From Victivallales bacterium (GTDB lineage Bacteria > Verrucomicrobiota > Lentisphaeria > Oligosphaerales > Oligosphaeraceae): a DNA stretch of 64,000 nt. Numbering within the stretch: the stretch's first letter is position 1; every line of letters begins with the position of its first letter. A program made the position numbers and the translations under genes. Below the pieces are notes generated by a model. It worked only from the letters and a program-made list of their open reading frames with translations, was not told the origin of the DNA and ran no database searches. Location: assembly GCA_017535315.1 (NCBI GenBank), contig JAFXUD010000078.1, positions 20,360-84,359 of the forward strand, in the 5' to 3' direction. This document shows, piece after piece, positions 52,441-60,187 of this stretch.

Positions 52441-52524
52441 GGCACGTTTTCCAACGACGCAGGGGATTCGGGGGACGCAGCCCCCCGTCGTTCATGCATG
52501 GGACCACGAGACCGACGGCGAGAT
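52441..52524. repeat. Array unit A3 (left half)
   Basis: Third unit, starting GGCACGTTTTCCAACGACGC and ending in GAGAT (52520-52524), after which element B2 follows. Confidence 0.8.
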
Positions 52525-52673
52525 GTTAATACTCCTGAATTAACGCCTAATGAGACAGGAGTGACGGGCGTGACGGGAGAGACGGGAGCGACATAACGAA
52601 GTACCTGATGTCATTTCACTGTCCCTCCAGTCTCTCCCGTCCCTCCTGTCCCTTATAAGCTAGGAGTATTAAC
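52525..52673. mobile_element. Inserted palindromic element B2
   Basis: The 149-bp element has inverted ends GTTAATACTCC and GGAGTATTAAC, with the same interior plan as B1 but longer purine and pyrimidine arms. It is flanked by GAGAT (52520-52524) and GAGAC (52674-52678). Relative to B1, both arms changed together (GTTAGT/ACTAAC to GTTAAT/ATTAAC), so pairing is kept. Confidence 0.75.
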
Positions 52674-52756
52674 GAGACATCGTCGCCCGCTGCCACAAGG
52701 AAAGAGTACAGCAAAAAAACAGGACTATAACGAACTTGAACAAGGGATTACAGTAG

Positions 52757-53608
52757 ATGAAAATTGGAACTGTTGATGGTGGATTCACAAGCATTTATGG
52801 CGACAAAGAAGGCCTGCGAAGGCTGCGTGCCCTAGGGTTCGAGTGCCTTGACGTAAATGGCTTCGTCAATACAGAACAGGAGCTGTTCAAGCTCAGCGAG
52901 AGCAACTATGAAAAACGCTTGAAGGAACTGCGCAAGAAAATAGAAGACGCGGGTCTGGAAATCAGTCAGACACACGGTCCCTGGCGCTGGCCTCCACGCG
53001 ATTACACTGAGGAAGACCGCGCGGAACGCTTCGAAAAGATGACGAAATCCATACTCGGCACCGTACTGCTTGGCTGCAAAAACTTCGTCATCCACCCTAT
53101 TATCCCTTTCACAACAGACGATGCGCCCCACGCCAAGGAGACCTGGGAAATGAATCTGGAGTTTTTTGGACGCCTTCTTGAGTTCGCCCGCCAGCATGAT
53201 GTTGTCATTTGCTTTGAGAACATGCCATGGCCCAAGTTCTCCATCTCCTCCCCCGAGGCGATACTGCGTTTCGTGAAGCAAATGAACAGCCCCTGGTTCA
53301 AAGTATGTCTGGACACAGGCCATTCCCTGACTGTTGGCATCCAACCTGCCGAGGCGGTCCGCCAACTCGGTAAAGAATACCTGCAAGTACTGCATGTCCA
53401 CGACAACAACGGGGTCAACGACTTCCATTGGCTCCCCTACAATGGCATCGGCAACTGGGAAGAATTCACCAAAGCACTGCTGGAAATCGGCTTTGACGGA
53501 ACCCTCTCTCTTGAGACAAGCCTCTCCAGGAAACTGCCCGTTGACATCCGCGACAATGCGGAACGCTACCTCTTCCAAATCGCCGCAAAATTAGCGGGAC
53601 GGTTGTAA
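52757..53608 (+). CDS. Sugar phosphate isomerase/epimerase
   Basis: The 283-residue xylose-isomerase-like barrel has SQTHGPWRWP, FVIHPI, ICFENMPWP (Glu), CLDTGHS (Asp, His), LHVHDNNGVNDFHW (His, Asp) and LSLETSLS (Glu). The loop HDNNGVNDFHWLPYNGIG is close to that of the 8973 epimerase, so both probably handle related substrates. The nitrilase follows 18 bases later on the same strand. The array at 52073-52690 lies just upstream and could influence its promoter. Confidence 0.88.
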   Translation: MKIGTVDGGFTSIYGDKEGLRRLRALGFECLDVNGFVNTEQELFKLSESNYEKRLKELRKKIEDAGLEISQTHGPWRWPPRDYTEEDRAERFEKMTKSILGTVLLGCKNFVIHPIIPFTTDDAPHAKETWEMNLEFFGRLLEFARQHDVVICFENMPWPKFSISSPEAILRFVKQMNSPWFKVCLDTGHSLTVGIQPAEAVRQLGKEYLQVLHVHDNNGVNDFHWLPYNGIGNWEEFTKALLEIGFDGTLSLETSLSRKLPVDIRDNAERYLFQIAAKLAGRL

Positions 53609-53626
53609 CAACATAGGAGTAATATC

Positions 53627-54616
53627 ATGGGACTTTTACCGAACTTCGTCACAAAGAAAGTAGAAGCCAGACCGCGCGAGGTGATGGTGAACATCATCGG
53701 GAACGCACTGGCAGTTTCCAACGGAAACACCGATGTCGATAGGATGATACAATACTGGCTCAAAGACATCAAGCTCTGCGAAAACACCAGACCTGACCTC
53801 ATCGTCCTGCCCGAAATCTGCGATGTCTATAACGACCTTCTTATAGCCCCCAGCCTTGATGAAGCCAAAAAACGGCGCGACGACTGGCTGGAGAAGCGCG
53901 GCAACAAAATCCTGGATGCCTTCCGCGAATACGCCAGCACACATCACACCTACATCGTCTATCCGACCTATCGTGACCGTGGCAACGGCCACGTCTCCAA
54001 CTGCTCGCTGCTCATCGACCGTGAAGGCGACGTGATTGCCTGCTACGACAAGGTCTATCCGACTGTCGGCGACATCGCAAAGGGTGCCATACCTGGCACA
54101 AAGCCCGTCATCGCGCAGACCGACTTCGGCACGATGGGCTTTGCCATCTGCTTCGACCTTAACTTCTGGGATTTGCTTGAAGCCTACGCGCCACTACGTC
54201 CGAACGTACTGGCTTTCAGCAGCTACTATCACGGCAACCTCATGCAGGCAACGTGGGCCTATCGCTGCCAGTCATACTTCCTGGGCGCCACCATCGGAAA
54301 CCTTGAAAAGAACATCGTCATGCCCGACGGCACCGTCCGCGACTCCATCCGCAGCTTCTGCACATACCTCGTCGGCACCATCAACACCAACTGCAAACTG
54401 GCACACATCGACTTCAATAAGCAGCAAATCAACGACGCCTTCGCCAAATACGGACGCAAGCTCACCATCCACAACAACAACAGCCTCGGCGTCCTGCTGC
54501 TCACCTCCAATGACCCAGACCTTCCCATCGAAGAAATCTTCCGTGAATTCGAAATCGAGACCTGGGACGAATACTACGCCCGCAGTACACAGGCACGCCT
54601 GGACGCGCTACGGTAG
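53627..54616 (+). CDS. Carbon-nitrogen hydrolase (nitrilase superfamily)
   Basis: The 329-residue protein starts behind ATAGGAGT. The Glu-Lys-Cys triad is visible: Glu63 in VLPEIC, Lys142 in CYDKVYP and Cys175 in FAICFDLNF. The family hydrolyses amides, nitriles or carbamoyl groups; here the specific substrate is unclear, though the superfamily's beta-ureidopropionase/aliphatic amidase branches are closest in style. It shares a transcript with the preceding epimerase. Confidence 0.88.
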   Translation: MGLLPNFVTKKVEARPREVMVNIIGNALAVSNGNTDVDRMIQYWLKDIKLCENTRPDLIVLPEICDVYNDLLIAPSLDEAKKRRDDWLEKRGNKILDAFREYASTHHTYIVYPTYRDRGNGHVSNCSLLIDREGDVIACYDKVYPTVGDIAKGAIPGTKPVIAQTDFGTMGFAICFDLNFWDLLEAYAPLRPNVLAFSSYYHGNLMQATWAYRCQSYFLGATIGNLEKNIVMPDGTVRDSIRSFCTYLVGTINTNCKLAHIDFNKQQINDAFAKYGRKLTIHNNNSLGVLLLTSNDPDLPIEEIFREFEIETWDEYYARSTQARLDALR

Positions 54617-54632
54617 CCCGCCGTAGAAACCT

Positions 54633-54662
54633 GCCGCGCTGCAGCGCGGCGCACAGGACAGG
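54633..54662 (-). other. CCTGTYCTGTGC-type motif with hairpin, copy 3 (reverse)
   Basis: Read on the minus strand, CCTGTCCTGTGC (54662-54651) is followed by the perfect 18-base palindrome GCCGCGCTGCAGCGCGGC (54633-54650). It faces copy 4 across 34 bases. Confidence 0.6.
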
Positions 54663-54696
54663 TGCCTGTAGCAAAAGCACCCACGCGGCGCTTCAT

Positions 54697-54727
54697 CCTG
54701 TTCTGTGCGCGTCGCTTGAGCGCCGCG
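54697..54727 (+). other. CCTGTYCTGTGC-type motif with hairpin, copy 4
   Basis: CCTGTTCTGTGC (54697-54708) leads into an 8-position stem with one mismatch (54708-54715 with 54720-54727, loop TTGA). It ends two bases before the stop of the convergent transporter gene. Confidence 0.55.
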
Positions 54728-54728
54728 T

Positions 54729-55652
54729 TTAGAAGCAGAATCCGACTATGCCCAGCAGGCACAAGAGCAGTGCGAAGAGCTGGAGGCAGGTGCGGTGCTC
54801 GTGGAGAACCAGCAGGCTGTAGAGGTCGAAGGCAAGGATGCAGGAACCCGTCATCAGGGGGTAGGCGATGGCACCCGCGTTGTGCTTTGCCAGCCTGTCC
54901 ATGCCAAAGTATAGCAGGAAGAAGCCCCCCAGGAAAGCAGTAATCGAATTAAACGCGATGAAGCCCCAGAAGACAGGTTTCTTCATAGCCTTGCGTACCT
55001 TTGGCATGAAGCTAGATTGCTTCCTGCCAAATAGGCTGAACAAAAAACTGCCCATGCCGATGCCACATTCGCAGGCCGCCGTCTTCCAAGCGCTATTGAT
55101 TTCATCGGCTCCCTTCAGGAAAGAGGGCATGTTGTTCATGGTCTGGGAAATGCCAGTCGCCAGAAACGCAAGGCAGGTCAGCATCAGCCACGGCCCCGTG
55201 CTCTCCTTGTTCTTCTGGCCCGTGACACCCATAATGATCATGGCAGCGATAAGCGCAAGGCACGCCAGCACACGACAGACGCTGACTTCGTTCTTGTCGG
55301 GAAAGACGATGTTCAGCAGGATGAAAGGCACGATGAAGCCACACTGAATAAAGCTCCAGATGATGCCATTCGGTCCATGCTGCATCGCCCTGGACATAAA
55401 GGCAAGCTGCCTATTGTTGATGATGCCGCCGACAAAAAGGATACCCAGCACCAGCGCCACCTTGCCCAACGGCATTCCAGGCGGGAAGCCATGAACGCAG
55501 CCAACGATGACTCCCGCAAGAGTGATGAAGGTGCTGCCGACAAAAAGAAAGACGTCCGCACTGATTCCCAACTTGGGAACCTTGCCCATGACGATGCCCG
55601 TCACAATCCAAGAGGCCCCCATGAGGATGACGGCCAGAACACCCAAAAGCAT
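54729..55652 (-). CDS. DMT superfamily (EamA/RhaT-like) permease
   Basis: The 307-residue protein is almost entirely hydrophobic, with about ten membrane helices in two similar halves, as in drug/metabolite and sugar permeases such as RhaT. No soluble domain is present. It starts 12 bases after the deacetylase gene on the same strand, suggesting joint transcription. The substrate is not evident; sugar or sugar-acid uptake fits the surroundings. Confidence 0.72.
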   Translation of the reverse strand: MLLGVLAVILMGASWIVTGIVMGKVPKLGISADVFLFVGSTFITLAGVIVGCVHGFPPGMPLGKVALVLGILFVGGIINNRQLAFMSRAMQHGPNGIIWSFIQCGFIVPFILLNIVFPDKNEVSVCRVLACLALIAAMIIMGVTGQKNKESTGPWLMLTCLAFLATGISQTMNNMPSFLKGADEINSAWKTAACECGIGMGSFLFSLFGRKQSSFMPKVRKAMKKPVFWGFIAFNSITAFLGGFFLLYFGMDRLAKHNAGAIAYPLMTGSCILAFDLYSLLVLHEHRTCLQLFALLLCLLGIVGFCF

Positions 55653-55664
55653 CGTGGCCTCTCC

Positions 55665-56366
55665 TTACTTGCGCGGAAGGTGCATGATGTCGATGACATC
55701 AATCCACTCGGCATCAGGATCCTCTGAAATGAACTTGATTTTCTGCTCGTATTGGTTCCAGAGTCCTTCGCAGTCCAGCATCTCGTAACTGTGCCCCCAG
55801 AAGTAGAAAACGCCGCATCCTTCCTTGGCGGCCTGGTAGAGGTTGAAGAAGTTCCTGTCCTGGAAATGGCAGTTGGAGTTCAGCAGCATGGGATGCTTGT
55901 AGCTCAGCACATCGGTGGTGTACTGCGTCGTCCTGCCATACTCGAAGCCCGCGTCCCGTAGCATGTCGGCAGTATGCGGAGTGGTCTTTCCGCATGGCCA
56001 GGCGAAGCCATGGCAGGGGCGCTGGAAGAGGTCTTCCAGATACTTGCGTCCATCCATGGCAGCCTTGAAGAAAACATCGTCGGGGTTGTCGCCAGCGTTT
56101 TCATGGCGCCAGCAGTGGGATGCAACCTCAAAGCCATCGTAGATTTCCCTCAATTCGCCTGCTGCCAGCTTGCCGACGCGGAAGCCGTGGAAGCCCCAGC
56201 TCCCATCGCCTAGTCTCGCCCACGATGACGGCGTGCGTGTCACGCCGTGCGCACCAGGGTTCAGGTTGAAAGTCGCCTTCGCATTGTATTTGCGCAGGAT
56301 GTCCGTCACGCGGATGTCGGTGCAGACGCCGTCATCCCAGCATTGTGCCACTTTGACTTTTGCCAT
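55665..56366 (-). CDS. Polysaccharide deacetylase (NodB-like, CE4)
   Basis: The 233-residue cytoplasmic protein starts at the ATG at 56366 behind AAGGAGAC. NodB motifs: CWDDGVCTD (Asp11-Asp12), SHCWRHEN (His84 and His88, metal ligands), WPCGK and the C-terminal FWGHSYEM with the catalytic His. The family removes N- or O-acetyl groups from polysaccharides or oligosaccharides. The lack of a signal peptide suggests action on imported acetylated oligosaccharides. It is co-directional with the 54729 permease. Confidence 0.87.
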   Translation of the reverse strand: MAKVKVAQCWDDGVCTDIRVTDILRKYNAKATFNLNPGAHGVTRTPSSWARLGDGSWGFHGFRVGKLAAGELREIYDGFEVASHCWRHENAGDNPDDVFFKAAMDGRKYLEDLFQRPCHGFAWPCGKTTPHTADMLRDAGFEYGRTTQYTTDVLSYKHPMLLNSNCHFQDRNFFNLYQAAKEGCGVFYFWGHSYEMLDCEGLWNQYEQKIKFISEDPDAEWIDVIDIMHLPRK

Positions 56367-56385
56367 AATGATGTCTCCTTTTTGA

Positions 56386-56598
56386 GGTTTGCTGTAACTA
56401 TTTTGAAGGGGAGCAAATAGACACAGATTGCCAGATTTTCTGCGCCGTGCCGCTCCGCTTCGCTACGCGGCACGGCGCAAAGGAACTGGGGGATCGCCTG
56501 ACCGTGGGTTTCGCTCGCGCCAAAGGCGCTCGCTTCACCCACGGCTATGCTCTACCGCCGCTAACGCGGCTTACCCTTCTGAATTGTTTCGATTTGCT
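56386..56598. mobile_element. MITE-like element, copy 2, with near-perfect 8-bp duplication
   Basis: The element spans 56394-56590 (197 bp). Its ends are GTAACTATTTTGAAGGGG and CCCTTCTGAATTGTTTC (imperfect inverted repeats). The flanks GGTTTGCT (56386-56393) and GATTTGCT (56591-56598) match at 7 of 8 bases. The interior hairpins, GCGCCGTGCCGC... and CCGTGGGT...ACCCACGG, are the same as in copy 1 at 2112. It sits in the leader of the deacetylase gene. Confidence 0.78.
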
Positions 56599-56636
56599 AG
56601 AATCTCTTGAATCTCTTGAATCTCTAGAACCTCTAG
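56597..56636. repeat. CTAG-rich tandem array overlapping a stop codon
   Basis: About four 9-base units of AATCTCTTG/AATCTCTAG type, ending CCTCTAG. The stop codon of the 56633 gene lies inside the array (56633-56635). Confidence 0.7.
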
Positions 56637-57979
56637 CTTTTATAGATGTTTTTCCCGTAAGTTTCGGGCATTTTGAGTGAAATGATGAATGTCCCCAGGG
56701 AGATGAGGGCAAACAGGATGAAGATGGTGATATAGGCCTTGTCGGGGTAACTGATGGCGCCGTTGGGCATCGGGGTACCGCCGAACCAGTCCAGCACCAG
56801 ACCGCTGATAGTGCCTCCAATCGCCGTCATAATATAAGCCCCGAAGTTGATAATGCCCACTGCGGTACCCGTATATTCTGGCGGATTGGTCTCGCGACTG
56901 AGGGAGGAGGTGACGGGCGTGAAGCCCCCCACGAGGCTGATAAGGATACAGGCGACCAGCAGTCCATAGCCGAAGCCCCTGAAATGTCCCAGCAGACAAA
57001 ACAGGATAAGAAGCGTGCTTATCAGCGGAAAGATGTTCAGTACGCGGAAAAATGGGCGGCGGCGGTTCCCTGCACAGGTCGTCAAAATGCCGACCACCTG
57101 GTTGGCGACGGCGGGCAGCAGCATCATGACGGCACTGGTCAGCGACGCGACATTGCTGCTCAGATGCCCCGCATCCTCCAGAAACTTCTTCCCGAAGACA
57201 GTCAAAATGGCAAAGTAGATGCCGTAGTTGATGGTATAGGAGAAGAGCTGAATCAGGCCATAGCGGTTGGAGAAGCCAATCTTGAAGGGGGTGAGGCTCA
57301 GCGGCATACTGTTCACTTTGGGCCTTGTCGTGGAACGCCACAAGGCACCGATGGCAACCAGCGCGACAGTCCCGAGAATACCAACGGCCATCATGCAATG
57401 CCGCCATCCCCACAACTGCGAAGCCTTCGCCAGTGGCATCGTCCCGATGGCCGCCCCGATGTAGCCGATCAGGATGGTCACGCCTGTCACCAACGCGAAG
57501 CGCTTCGGGAAAAGGCGGTCCATCTCCTTGATGACGCTCAGAAAGGTGGCTCCGCAGCCAAGGCCGACCAGTACCCGCCCCGCCACCAGCAGCCAGTAGT
57601 TGTCCGCCAGAGGGAACAAGATGGCGCCGATGGCCATCAGAATGCTGCCAGAGGCAAGAACGCGCATCCCGCCGTACTTATCGACCAGGAGGCCGACGGC
57701 AAGCTGTGTCGCCGCATAAACATACATAAAGGCCGTTCCCATGGCGGAGACAGCCGAAGCAGAAAGGCCCAGTTCCGCCTGCAGGGCGTCGAAAATCTGG
57801 CCAGGCACCGCCACACGCTGGATATTCACCACGAAGTACATCACGACCGCGAGGCAAAACATCGCCACTGCATTGCGGTACTGGCGTCGTGTCATCCCCT
57901 CGGGGTACTTGCTTTCAGCTGAACGCCCAGCGGCCTTTCGCGAAGCGGCTTTTTTTCCTTCAGAAACAGGATGTTCCAT
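56633..57979 (-). CDS. MFS transporter
   Basis: The 448-residue protein has a basic N-terminal tail and 12 predicted membrane helices; LLVDKYGGMRVL is the loop 2-3 motif, and the second half begins after a soluble linker near residue 225. It is encoded 6 bases downstream of the alpha-galactosidase-like gene on the same strand, so it likely carries an alpha-galactoside or its product. The substrate is inferred from context only. Confidence 0.87.
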   Translation of the reverse strand: MEHPVSEGKKAASRKAAGRSAESKYPEGMTRRQYRNAVAMFCLAVVMYFVVNIQRVAVPGQIFDALQAELGLSASAVSAMGTAFMYVYAATQLAVGLLVDKYGGMRVLASGSILMAIGAILFPLADNYWLLVAGRVLVGLGCGATFLSVIKEMDRLFPKRFALVTGVTILIGYIGAAIGTMPLAKASQLWGWRHCMMAVGILGTVALVAIGALWRSTTRPKVNSMPLSLTPFKIGFSNRYGLIQLFSYTINYGIYFAILTVFGKKFLEDAGHLSSNVASLTSAVMMLLPAVANQVVGILTTCAGNRRRPFFRVLNIFPLISTLLILFCLLGHFRGFGYGLLVACILISLVGGFTPVTSSLSRETNPPEYTGTAVGIINFGAYIMTAIGGTISGLVLDWFGGTPMPNGAISYPDKAYITIFILFALISLGTFIISLKMPETYGKNIYKS

Positions 57980-57985
57980 AACTAC

Positions 57986-59995
57986 TCAGTATTTCCAGAT
58001 GGCAAAAGAGGCAGAGGACGGCATCCGTATCTCGGCGAGTTCCTCGTTAAGCAGTTCAGGCAGTGGCGCATTCTGGCGAAGTCCCGTGCGCGTTATCTCG
58101 GAGAATTGGCCGCCAACAGGAGATGCCAGCTTGATTTGCACCGCGGAGTATGGGCAAGCAACCTCGCGGAAGAGCAGGAGATAGCCGTGGCCCGTCGCAT
58201 CGTTGTGCGCCTGGAACCCCGAAATGGAACGTCCGTCAGGGCAGTTGCCAATCGGGTAGATTTCGCTTTGCGCCAAATCGGGCCAGATGCGATGGTGCAG
58301 CTTCATCACCTTGGAGACCACATCCACGTATGCCTTGTCGCAGCGCGAGGGTGCCAGCCAAAGCAACGGACTTGCAAAAAGGGAAATGGCCGCCCAGTAG
58401 TCGGTCGGATAGATGTCGGGACGCGGCTTGTTCTTGTAGAACTCGTTGTTGATGTCACCCGTATAGGGAACCTCGATTTGCAGGAACTGGGGACGCATGT
58501 AGCGGGAGAGCTGCCAAAGGCTACGCAACGTCTTTTCAGGATGGTAGCCAAGTCCCCAGAGTCGGCAGACATAGCGGTTCTCCAGGAAAATATTGCCGTA
58601 CTCCAGAAAAAGGAAATAGCCAGGGCGCTGCCCGTTGGTGGTGTCCAAGTTGAAATATATCTTGCCTTTTGTGCGCTCACGGACGGTCTTCAGCAGGGCC
58701 TCGAGATTCTCTTCTGCCAAGTGTGTGGGACAGCGAACCGCATCGATTTTGATAAGGTCGAAGCCGTATTTTTTGTGCATGTTGCAGATGATGTCTGCCG
58801 TCTCCCTCCAGTCGCGGTATTCGCAGTTGCAGGAGGGGGCAATCCATAGTCCGAGCTTCATGCCCGCCTTGGCTGCGGCGTCACAGAGCGGCTTGAAAGT
58901 GCCGTGCAGGTTCTCGGAGACCTCCCAGAAGGCTGGCGTGATGTGCTGGTTGGCACGCGTCAGCATCTGAAGAGCCTTGCCTGCCTGCCAGGAATCATCC
59001 ACTTGATAGTAGTCGGCATCAAGTTTTGCAGAAGCGGTTATCTCCTTCTTCAGGAACTCCTCACACACCAGTTCGGGGAAAAGCCCGCATCCCCAGGGAT
59101 TGACAACCACCTTTCCGCAGCGCTCATCCATCGGAAAGCGCGCTTTGAGGTAGGCCTTCACGGCGTGCTGTGCCTTCGCCTTGTCCTCAAAGGCGATAAG
59201 GACATGGCGATAACTGCAAATATACCTGTCGGCACTGACCTCATTCGGGGGGATGCCCCAACAGCAGGAGAAGAGTTGCGTGTCTGTTTCTGTGGCCTCA
59301 ACGCGGAAGTCGTGCTTTTCCAAATCCCTGCGCTCCGTGCTTGGGGGAGCTTCCTGCAACATCACAAGACCAAAGCCCTGCTGCGCTTCGGCGATGAGCA
59401 GGTTTCCCTTCAACTGGCCAAGTCCGACATGCTCCTCGTAGAGTTTGTCTGTGTAGTCCGTACGGCCAAAATACTCGATGGATTTGACGGTGGCAACGAA
59501 TGGGAGTCGCAGTTTATCGACGCACCCCTCGCGTTTGTCGGGATCATAGCCAGAGTGGGGAATGTCGCGGTATGACCAGTAGGTGTTTGGCATGACAGGA
59601 GACTTTATGGCCGTGTGGACACCGATGGCTGGCACGCCTGGATAGAGGATGTAGGTGCGCAGATAGCGAGTCTCGCCGCATAGTTCCATCATCTCCAACT
59701 GCACTTCGGCGTGCGCGGCCTCAAGGATGGTGGTGTCCTTCCATTCTGCCTTCACGGAGAGCAACTTGCAGGGAGTCTCATCGCTTGCCTTGTTCAGGCC
59801 GATGAAGGTGAAATCCTGGCTTGCAGTCTCAGGTTTGTCCTGCGCCAGCTGATATTTTCCCTTGTATGTCAACGAGACGGTCTTGGGCACATTCGATGAA
59901 AGGTCGATACGTCGCTCAAGACCTGCACACTTGAGAACCAGGCTGCTTTTGTCCTGCAAAACCTCGATATCCAGTTTCTTCAGTAGTTTTTTCAT
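57986..59995 (-). CDS. Alpha-galactosidase-like (melibiase, GH36/GH27 clan) enzyme
   Basis: The start is the ATG at 59995 (MKKLLKKLD); the frame continues upstream only because it crosses the fold-back repeat. The 669-residue cytoplasmic protein has an N-terminal beta-supersandwich (1-290) and a TIM barrel: NPWGCG (300-304), YYQVDDSWQ (Asp333-Asp334), LGLWIAPSCNC and FDLIKIDAVRC, where Asp418 is the likely nucleophile. GH-D clan enzymes hydrolyse terminal alpha-galactosides. The barrel motif order is normal, but I cannot separate GH36 from distant GH27/GH31 relatives. It is co-directional with the MFS gene. Confidence 0.82.
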   Translation of the reverse strand: MKKLLKKLDIEVLQDKSSLVLKCAGLERRIDLSSNVPKTVSLTYKGKYQLAQDKPETASQDFTFIGLNKASDETPCKLLSVKAEWKDTTILEAAHAEVQLEMMELCGETRYLRTYILYPGVPAIGVHTAIKSPVMPNTYWSYRDIPHSGYDPDKREGCVDKLRLPFVATVKSIEYFGRTDYTDKLYEEHVGLGQLKGNLLIAEAQQGFGLVMLQEAPPSTERRDLEKHDFRVEATETDTQLFSCCWGIPPNEVSADRYICSYRHVLIAFEDKAKAQHAVKAYLKARFPMDERCGKVVVNPWGCGLFPELVCEEFLKKEITASAKLDADYYQVDDSWQAGKALQMLTRANQHITPAFWEVSENLHGTFKPLCDAAAKAGMKLGLWIAPSCNCEYRDWRETADIICNMHKKYGFDLIKIDAVRCPTHLAEENLEALLKTVRERTKGKIYFNLDTTNGQRPGYFLFLEYGNIFLENRYVCRLWGLGYHPEKTLRSLWQLSRYMRPQFLQIEVPYTGDINNEFYKNKPRPDIYPTDYWAAISLFASPLLWLAPSRCDKAYVDVVSKVMKLHHRIWPDLAQSEIYPIGNCPDGRSISGFQAHNDATGHGYLLLFREVACPYSAVQIKLASPVGGQFSEITRTGLRQNAPLPELLNEELAEIRMPSSASFAIWKY

Positions 59996-60023
59996 GTTGT
60001 TCCTGTGGTTGGAATAATCAACT

Positions 60024-60186
60024 ATATGAGGTAATTTCAAAACTGGCGCAAAATGCGCTAAGAGATGGGCGCAGTGGCCAAGGCAACGGCTTGAAGCCGC
60101 ACTTGTCGTGCGGCAAGAGGCGTTGCCAACGCCAATGTGTTCATGTCGACGCGCATTTCGATGATAGTTTTGAAATAACCTCATAT
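60024..60186. mobile_element. Fold-back element with 21-bp inverted ends
   Basis: Left end ATATGAGGTAATTTCAAAACT (60024-60044, 21 bases) and right end (60166-60186) are complementary at 20 of 21 positions. The interior is also nested-palindromic: AAATGCGC (60051-60058) with GCGCATTT (60151-60158), GGCAAC with GTTGCC, and central GCCGCAC/GTGCGGC. The whole 163-bp element could fold on itself. It begins 28 bases upstream of the 59995 gene and ends one base from the stop of the 60188 gene, occupying almost the entire gap. Confidence 0.75.
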
Positions 60187-60187
60187 C

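Noticed and set aside
52073..52690. CRISPR array
   Set aside because: The repeats are 80-150 bp, internally palindromic and without unique 30-40 bp spacers; no cas gene is present.
59996..60184. 63-codon N-terminal extension of the alpha-galactosidase-like protein
   Set aside because: It translates the fold-back element; homologous sequence begins at MKKLLKKLD.
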